A stretch of 15,968 nt of DNA from an uncultured Actinomyces sp. Lineage in GTDB: Bacteria > Actinomycetota > Actinomycetes > Actinomycetales > Actinomycetaceae. Position 1 is the first letter of the stretch. The number at the start of each line of letters is the position of its first letter. The DNA is taken from positions 1-15,968 of the forward strand of contig CABKMZ010000042.1 in assembly GCA_902373545.1 (NCBI GenBank). The letters run 5' to 3'. Position numbers and translations under genes: made by a program. Shown here one piece after another: positions 7,588 to 12,866 of this stretch. The notes under the pieces were generated by a model. The model ran no database searches. It saw nothing but the letters and a program-made list of their open reading frames with translations, and was not told the origin of the DNA.

Positions 7588-9182
7588 CGAACGCTCCTCA
7601 TCGGTCCGGGGGCTGGGGTCAGGCCGACGATACGGTCGCCGGAGGAAGGAGCCAGGCCAAGCAAGCGCTTGTACCACGGTGATGTCTGAGGGGATATGCG
7701 GGCGACGACGAGATCATCGAAGAGAACTGTGCCGGATGAAACCTGCAGGGTGCGCCATCCGGGGACTGCGGAGTTTTTTAGCAAATACTCGCCCTTATCA
7801 GGCCTGCTCCAGTCTGCCGCGGCCGCCGCCGAGTCAACGAGGAGTGGCGTGTAGTAATCCTTGACGTCCCTCGTGGACTTGGGGATCAATGCCACTGATG
7901 CGTCACGGCTATAGGCGATGCCTCGCGCCCACGTGGCCGCGCTCGAATACGTTTCAAAGAGCTCCCGATCGGTGGCAAGCGGCTCGCCATCGTTGATGAT
8001 GACCGAGGCCATGGCCGAGCCAGGCGACGTGTAGACCACCGCGCTCGAAGCCTCCCACGTGTGGTCGCCCGTGGCGGCGAAGTGGAGTAGGTCCTCAGTG
8101 GTGGGCAGTTCGGAATCGTCCGTCACGTGGACGTTCAGGAAAGCGATGCGTTCCATTGCCTCGAACGACAGGGTGCCCACCCTCGGATTCGATCCGTCAG
8201 GGGCGACGGCGGCAACGTTGGAGTCATTCGCGCTGGAGGAGCTTGATCGGAGTCCGTCGCTGATGATCCAGCCATCCCTGCTGCGAATGATGGGTAGCCG
8301 GAGTGTGTCTGGATGGACCAAGCGACACGTTGTCGTACCGTCGTGATTCTCCTTGACGGCGGGACCGCATGCCTCCTCGATGGCGTCGATCCCCGTGCGT
8401 TCGCCCGTCTCCAGGTTCAGGAATCCGGCCAGCCCATACGTCATGTCTCGAAGACTCTTGTCCGTCGACTTGTCTGTTCTCACCAGCGGCACCCAGCCGT
8501 TCACCGGGGCAACTGCGTCAGGGATCGTATCCGAGGAGGCGTCGAAATCCCAGACGTGGGTAGCGGTCTTATCCCAGGCCTCGCACCGTCCGGTGGAGAG
8601 ATCAGGGCAGTACAGGCGGATTGGGCCAATGGGGGCGCTTGACCATCCCGTAGAAGTGGGGCGTGCATATGCGTTCCCAGCCAGGGAATCACCCGACGAC
8701 GGCCAGCCAGTTGTGACCTTCCCATCTGCCGGAGAGATCAGTGTATTGCCGACGAGGAGGTCCCCGTCCCACCAGTGCACGCCGGGTTCGTCGTCGACGT
8801 CGACGCGCCACAGCTGGCGGGGGGTGGAGTGGGAGGCGTCGTAGCCGATTGCGACCCGCTGGCTTCCCTTGTAACCCACCAGGAAGAGGTAGCCGTCGCG
8901 TGCGATGTAGTCGTCGATGATGTCCAAACCAGCGTCCGCTGCATCGATTTCCCAGGCCAGGCGCACGCCGTTGACGAAGTTCCCGGAGAGAAATCCTGTG
9001 TCTTGGGCGCGGCCGTGATAGCCCCACGAGCCGTTCGCTGAATGCATGACAGCGAGCGCGCAGATGATGCTGGTTATCACCATCCACAGTCGTGCCCCGA
9101 AGGTGAAGGGGCAGATGATCCGGTACCAGAGGCGCTTGAGCGCCCCCGCCCACCTGTAGTCTTCATCGTCTGGGAATCGCAT
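7584..9182 (-). CDS. A6: membrane-anchored PQQ-like beta-propeller protein, type A
   Basis: First gene of the third cassette, 532 residues from the ATG at 9182. The frame continues 86 codons upstream, but this is the repeated intergenic region, and a TACGAT box 6 nt before 9182 sets the start. The head MRFPDDEDYRWAGALKRLWY, the membrane segment at about 32-48 and the Cys192-x7-Cys200 EAWDK motif align without gaps to A2 and A4. The second Cys pair is C-x13-C after DAIEEA. The N-terminal half carries a 57-bp stretch identical to A2, while the C-terminal end (RISPQTSPWYKRLLGL) is nearly the same as in A8, so the gene looks like a mosaic. It also has a Ser-rich insert (SSSSSANDS) before the APDGSNP strand. 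Predicted to face outside the cell; function unknown. Confidence 0.9.
   Translation of the reverse strand: MRFPDDEDYRWAGALKRLWYRIICPFTFGARLWMVITSIICALAVMHSANGSWGYHGRAQDTGFLSGNFVNGVRLAWEIDAADAGLDIIDDYIARDGYLFLVGYKGSQRVAIGYDASHSTPRQLWRVDVDDEPGVHWWDGDLLVGNTLISPADGKVTTGWPSSGDSLAGNAYARPTSTGWSSAPIGPIRLYCPDLSTGRCEAWDKTATHVWDFDASSDTIPDAVAPVNGWVPLVRTDKSTDKSLRDMTYGLAGFLNLETGERTGIDAIEEACGPAVKENHDGTTTCRLVHPDTLRLPIIRSRDGWIISDGLRSSSSSANDSNVAAVAPDGSNPRVGTLSFEAMERIAFLNVHVTDDSELPTTEDLLHFAATGDHTWEASSAVVYTSPGSAMASVIINDGEPLATDRELFETYSSAATWARGIAYSRDASVALIPKSTRDVKDYYTPLLVDSAAAAADWSRPDKGEYLLKNSAVPGWRTLQVSSGTVLFDDLVVARISPQTSPWYKRLLGLAPSSGDRIVGLTPAPGPMRSVR
7594..7598 (-). promoter_or_regulatory. Ribosome binding site of B5
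   Basis: AGGAG on the minus strand, 6 nt before the ATG at 7587. It selects this start over the upstream in-frame ATG at 7677. Confidence 0.8.
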
Positions 9183-9188
9183 GGTTCG

Positions 9189-9194
9189 ATCGTA
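9189..9194 (-). promoter_or_regulatory. -10 box of A6 promoter, leaderless start
   Basis: TACGAT on the minus strand, 6 nt before the A6 ATG, no Shine-Dalgarno between. It is identical to the A4 box and lies at the edge of the long repeat. The spacer to ATG is one base shorter than in A4, so the open frames upstream are not in the same register in the two copies. Confidence 0.65.
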
Positions 9195-9321
9195 ACCGCA
9201 TCCGCTAGCAACCGGGTAATTGCGCTGGCGTCGCAGGCCAGACGAGGCCGGGGCCGGGTGTGGTGGGTCGTCGCGCGTGAGGGGTCGCGACAGGTGGTTG
9301 TGCCCGCCCGTTTGTGCGCAG

Positions 9322-9400
9322 CTGGGCCCTTGAGGTGGCGGTGTGGGCGCCCTGCCCACACTGCCACCCATAGGGTTAACGTGCGCAGTGAAGGGCCAAG
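9322..9400. repeat. Nested inverted repeat, second copy
   Basis: Same arrangement as at 5906-5984. The inner 15-bp stem and 5-nt loop (9334-9368) are unchanged, but the outer right arm reads TGAAGGGCCAAG, which breaks two of the twelve outer pairs. The inner hairpin alone could still act as a terminator for A8-B7. Confidence 0.65.
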
Positions 9401-9473
9401 GGCGCCACCCCTGAGATGAACGCACTGGCAGCAGAGCCACCCAAGGGGCCCAGGCCTCGTCAATGACGACGAC

Positions 9474-10985
9474 TCAGCCCGCCCGCTTTGGCGTGATCCC
9501 CATCAAGACCGTGTCCTTGCGATGGGAGGGGCTGGGGGAGTTGCGCGTCGCGTAGCTCGGGGTCGGTACTGCGACCAGGAGGTCTTCGTACACGGCGGTG
9601 ACGCCGTGAACCCCGAACTCCTCCAGGGTCGCGAGCTGGGTGCCGGAGGGAACTGCGTAGAGGTTGTGCGGGCGGTGGAGGACAGAGTCGCTCTCACCGG
9701 CGCCATCAGGCTCGCGCGACAGGATGAGGGACCCGTCCCTCGAGGGAATTAAATCGGTGGCGTAGGCGCCCTTGATGGGCTTGCCGTCCGTGCTCGTGAC
9801 CGTCAGATCGCGTCCGTTGATGGCCGTGATCTCAAAGAGGGAGCCGATTCCGTTGCGCGTGGCGCACAGGGTAGCCCAGGGGGCCTGGCCGGTGGCGATG
9901 GTTTCGGTGGCCTGTTCGACCGTGGGGATGATCTCGGTGCCGTCTTCCGACCAGCACAGGAGGGCGGCCAGATCCTCGGGGGGCATGGCCGTGGAGGCGA
10001 CGGCACTCGTCGACTGCTCGGTCCCGTCTGGCGAGACGGTCACCAGCGCGGTTTCGCGGGGCTGCCTGTTCGTCACGCCGCTGGAAATGTAGCCGTCGCT
10101 GGCGATGAGGTAGTGGCGCGCCTCAAGGGTTGCTCCTTCCGTGATGGTCCCGTCTTCCAGGCGCAGGTACTGGGAGATGGGGGCGATGTCTGCGGAGCCG
10201 GTGCGGGAGATCGGAATGTACCCGTTGGCGGCGCGTGTATGTGAGGGTAAGCCGGGCAGCGACGTGTTGGAATAGGTGCTGGTCGCCGTGTACGTCCATG
10301 CCTGGGTGCCGTCCTGGCGCCAGCCCGCGCAGTCGTAGTCCGCGCCGTGTCGGCCCGAGGAGCTCGTTGACTCCAGGCAGGTGACGGCGAGGGGCCAGGC
10401 CACGGGGACGATGCGCGGCTCGTATTGGTCGACGATGTGCTCGCCGACCAGCAGGAGGGGCTGGCCGGGCATGTAGCTGCTGGCCTCGCTGGGCAGCGGT
10501 GTCTGCCACGTCGCGGTGACGGTCCCATCCGAGGCACGGATCGTCTGGTTTCCGGCGACGAGCGAGTCGCCCCACGCCAGGACGATTGGGTATTCGCCTG
10601 TGAACTGGTGGGTCCATAGGACGGTGGGTGTCGGCCCGCTGACGTCGAGGCCAATGAGGGTGTGCTCCGAGCCGTAGGGTCCGGTGAGGGCGACGAGAGT
10701 CCCGTCGACGACCGCGGTCGTCGCGACCGTCTCGTTGGCACCCAGGTCCGTGGCGCTCATCTCCCAGGCGACCTCGAAGCCGCCCGAGAAGTCGGTCGAG
10801 AGGAACCTGGAGGGCAGGGCCTGTCCCGAGTATCCGGTGGACTGGGCGGACCTGGAGGAGTCCGAGGCTCCGGGGGTGGGGAGCGTTCCCGTGCAAGCCG
10901 CGAGGAATGCGGCCGCCGCGAGCGCAGCGCCGATGGTGGTGCCGATCCGGCGCCTGTTCGGGCGGTGGGAGGCGGTGGATGTCAT
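9474..10985 (-). CDS. B7: PQQ-like beta-propeller lipoprotein, type B
   Basis: Second gene of the fourth cassette, 503 residues from the ATG at 10985, overlapping the A8 stop as ATGA, with GGAG six bases upstream. Unlike B1, B3 and B5, it has a lipoprotein signal: basic head PNRRRIG, hydrophobic stretch, and lipobox LAAC at 28-31, so Cys31 should be lipidated and the protein held at the outer face of the membrane. The arginines could also suit Tat export, but this is weak. A Ser/Thr/Pro-rich linker (about 32-50) leads to GYSG and the B-type body: SGGFEVAWEMSATDLG, LIGLDVSGPTPTVLW, GNQTIRASDG, Cys203-x15-Cys219 followed by GWRQDGTQAWTY, SPDGTEQ, PTVEQATETIATGQAPW between two Cys, LIPSRDGSLILS, and the shared end DTVLMGITPKRAG. 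Function unknown. Confidence 0.9.
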   Translation of the reverse strand: MTSTASHRPNRRRIGTTIGAALAAAAFLAACTGTLPTPGASDSSRSAQSTGYSGQALPSRFLSTDFSGGFEVAWEMSATDLGANETVATTAVVDGTLVALTGPYGSEHTLIGLDVSGPTPTVLWTHQFTGEYPIVLAWGDSLVAGNQTIRASDGTVTATWQTPLPSEASSYMPGQPLLLVGEHIVDQYEPRIVPVAWPLAVTCLESTSSSGRHGADYDCAGWRQDGTQAWTYTATSTYSNTSLPGLPSHTRAANGYIPISRTGSADIAPISQYLRLEDGTITEGATLEARHYLIASDGYISSGVTNRQPRETALVTVSPDGTEQSTSAVASTAMPPEDLAALLCWSEDGTEIIPTVEQATETIATGQAPWATLCATRNGIGSLFEITAINGRDLTVTSTDGKPIKGAYATDLIPSRDGSLILSREPDGAGESDSVLHRPHNLYAVPSGTQLATLEEFGVHGVTAVYEDLLVAVPTPSYATRNSPSPSHRKDTVLMGITPKRAG

Positions 10986-12589
10986 TGCGTGCTCCGGGTG
11001 GTGTTGGTGGTGGGGATCAAGCCGACGATGTGGTCGCCGGAGGAAGGAGTCAGGCCAAGCAAGCGCTTGTACCACGGTGATGTCTCAGGGGATATGCGGG
11101 CGATGATGAGGTCGTCGAAGAGGGGGATCGCCTCGGTCGCCTGGTAGTCGTTCCACGCCGGGACCGCGTACTCGTTGAGGGCCGAGGCCGGGGCGGGCGC
11201 GTCCTCATGCGCCGTAACGTTCAGCAGCAGAGGGCGCGCCTCGGGCAGATTGGACTGCGAATGGGGTTTCTCCTGGTCGATGGAGGCCAGCAGGATGACG
11301 GAGGTGTCGCGGCTGATGGCCGGTCGGCGCCACCATGTCTCAGGGGAATTCCTCGAACTGGGAAAGATGCTCTGTGAGGTGACGATGGGATCGCGATCGT
11401 TGATTGTGATGGCGGCATTGAACGAGTCTGACGTGGCCGGGGTCAGGCTGATCGTCGTCTCCCAGGGGTGCGCGCCCGTCGAGGCGTAGGTCATCAGCTC
11501 CTCGGTGGTGGGAGGCGTAGGCTGGCTTGTGCCCGAGTAGGTTTCCAGGTAGCGCAGGCGTTCGATCGCCTCGCTGCTCATCGGGAAGAGCTGTGCGTTG
11601 GACCCGTCGGGGGCCACGGTCGCCACGTTTCCATCCTCGTCGCCGATCAGCCACCCGTCCGAGGCTCGGATGATCGCGACCTCGAAGGATCCCGTTCCCG
11701 TCAGTGGGCAGCGATGTTCCTCGGTCAGGCCACGGATCTCGATGGGGGAGCAGGCCTCGTTGATGGCGTCAACGCCGACGCGCTCGCCCGTGTTGACGTT
11801 GAGGAATCCCACGAGAGCCCCTGCGTCGCGGGTCTCCACACGGGCGATCGCGTACGTCGTGCGTCTGAGCGGAACCCACCCCTCCAGTGGTTTATCCGTC
11901 GTGGGGAAGTCGCCGCGCGAGGCGTCGAAATCCCACGCGCGGGTCACGTTCTTATCCCAGGCCTCGCACTGGAGGGTGGAGGGGTCGGGGCAGTTGAGGC
12001 GCACGGACCCCACGGGCGCGCTCGTCCACCCGCTGAGCGTGGGGCGCGAGTACGAGGAGTGATCGAAGCGGGCGGTCGGCGTCGGCCAGCCCGTGGTCGT
12101 TGTTCCGTCCGCGACGGACACCAGCGTGTTGCCCACGAGGAGGTCCCCCTCCCACCAGTAGCTGCCGGGCTCGTCGTCGGTGAGGTTGGTACGCCACAGC
12201 TCGCGCGGCTTCGCGCTGCTCGCGTCGTAGCCGATTGCGACGCGCTGGCTCCCGCGATAGCCCACCAGGAAGAGGCGTCCGTCGGCCGCTGCGTAGTCGT
12301 CGATGCGGTCCAGACCAGCGTCCGCCGCGTTCATCTGCCAAGCAACGCCGACGCCGTTTGCGTAGCCATCGGCCAGGTAGCCGGTGTCCTGCGCGGCCCC
12401 GCGATAGCCGGGGGTGGCTCCTGCGGTGACCAGCCGTGAATCGCTCATGACATATAGGAATGCGAAGGCTCCCAGAACGATGAACGCCACGATCCATATC
12501 CATGCTCGGCGCAGGAACGGGCGCGATGAGCGCGACGGAGGATCAGCCGACACTGGCTGAGCATCAGGCACTGTGTGACGAGAACTCAT
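10982..12589 (-). CDS. A8: membrane-anchored PQQ-like beta-propeller protein, type A (divergent N-terminus)
   Basis: First gene of the fourth cassette and of the whole array, 535 residues from the ATG at 12589. An in-frame ATG at 12601 is rejected because it lies within the TATGAT -10 box. The head (MSSRHTVPDAQPVSADPPSR) has nothing in common with the MRFPD head of A2, A4 and A6; a membrane segment follows at about 30-47 (WIWIVAFIVLGAFAFLYV). From GYRGAAQDTGYL onward it aligns with the others: VAWQMNAADAGLDRIDDY, YDASSAKPRELWR, DLLVGNTLVS, Cys200-x7-Cys208 followed by EAWDK, GFLNVNTGERVGVDAINEAC with a C-x13-C pair, APDGSNAQ, PTTEELMTYASTGAHPW, and RISPETSPWYKRLLGL. The very end (IPTTNTTRSTQ) differs. 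No recognised enzyme motif; function unknown. It is transcribed away from topA. Confidence 0.9.
   Translation of the reverse strand: MSSRHTVPDAQPVSADPPSRSSRPFLRRAWIWIVAFIVLGAFAFLYVMSDSRLVTAGATPGYRGAAQDTGYLADGYANGVGVAWQMNAADAGLDRIDDYAAADGRLFLVGYRGSQRVAIGYDASSAKPRELWRTNLTDDEPGSYWWEGDLLVGNTLVSVADGTTTTGWPTPTARFDHSSYSRPTLSGWTSAPVGSVRLNCPDPSTLQCEAWDKNVTRAWDFDASRGDFPTTDKPLEGWVPLRRTTYAIARVETRDAGALVGFLNVNTGERVGVDAINEACSPIEIRGLTEEHRCPLTGTGSFEVAIIRASDGWLIGDEDGNVATVAPDGSNAQLFPMSSEAIERLRYLETYSGTSQPTPPTTEELMTYASTGAHPWETTISLTPATSDSFNAAITINDRDPIVTSQSIFPSSRNSPETWWRRPAISRDTSVILLASIDQEKPHSQSNLPEARPLLLNVTAHEDAPAPASALNEYAVPAWNDYQATEAIPLFDDLIIARISPETSPWYKRLLGLTPSSGDHIVGLIPTTNTTRSTQ
10992..10995 (-). promoter_or_regulatory. 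Ribosome binding site of B7
   Basis: GGAG on the minus strand, 6 nt before the ATG at 10985. It is one base shorter than the AGGAG of the other B genes but at the same spacing, and it rules out the upstream in-frame ATG at 11075 inside A8. Confidence 0.7.
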
Positions 12590-12866
12590 GAATCTGATCA
12601 TAACGGTCTAATTTTGTTAGCACTGTGCCTCTCGTCCCGGAACTCAGGCGAAACGCCGTTTGTGGCCGCGTGCGCCGGGTGTCGTCGCGCGCGAGAATCA
12701 GCCACGGCCTCGTCAATGTCAAACCGAGTGGCGTGAGACGCGCGGAGATGGCCTTGGTACACAGATGTGGGCGGGACGCGGTAAGGTCCATCCCAGATGC
12801 CTCGACGCGTGCGCTCGCCAACGAGGTGCTACAAATACTGGGGAAGTAACGGGGAAGGGACAGGTA
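12590..12866. other. Divergent intergenic region between A8 and topA
   Basis: 277 bp with the A8 promoter at its left end and the topA leader at its right. On the A8 side there is a small inverted repeat CTAA-n5-TTAG (12608-12620), 5 bp upstream of the -10 box, which could be an operator but is too short to claim. On the topA side TAAGGT (12782-12787) and TACAAA preceded by TGC (12830-12835) are possible -10 boxes; neither has a good -35 at normal distance, so the topA start point is open. An open frame in phase with topA crosses this region but has no sign of being coding. Confidence 0.6.
12597..12602 (-). promoter_or_regulatory. -10 box of A8 promoter, leaderless start
   Basis: TATGAT on the minus strand, five of six matching the TATAAT consensus, 7 nt before the A8 ATG. 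The sequence just upstream is unusually AT-rich for the window. The box contains the in-frame ATG that gives a four-codon longer frame, so that ATG should not be in the mRNA. Confidence 0.7.

Larger units (their letters stand above)
9189..9503. repeat. Long direct repeat, copy 2 (intergenic region B7/A6 plus B7 3' end)
   Basis: Second copy of the sequence at 5773-6087, in the same orientation and displaced by exactly 3416 bp, so that one copy of the repeat plus one cassette (A6-B5) makes a unit. The identical run is 9224-9389. The intergenic part (9183-9473, 291 bp) holds no supported gene, only the A6 promoter and the hairpin structures. Base changes relative to copy 1 cluster at 9390-9469, the end nearest the B7 stop. 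Confidence 0.9.

Noticed and set aside
7588..7677. 30-codon extension of B5 (and of B7 at 10986-11075), both beginning MVQALAWP
   Set aside because: The similarity of the two extensions comes from the conserved A6/A8 3' ends read in another frame; AGGAG or GGAG at 6 nt marks the inner ATG.
1..12589. Polymorphic-toxin or immunity array, because of tandem paralogues with variable cores
   Set aside because: No toxin domain, secretion marker or small immunity-type gene is seen; all members are full-size anchored propeller-like proteins.
12782..12787. TAAGGT as the topA -10 box
   Set aside because: No -35 at normal distance (TTGGTA is 22 bases away) and TGC-TACAAA at 12830 competes, so I list it only as a possibility within the intergenic region.
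12660..12866. 69-codon extension of topA
   Set aside because: The TOPRIM domain begins at once from the ATG at 12867, which has a Shine-Dalgarno-like GGGAAGGGA; the extension is Arg-rich and has no known counterpart in the family.
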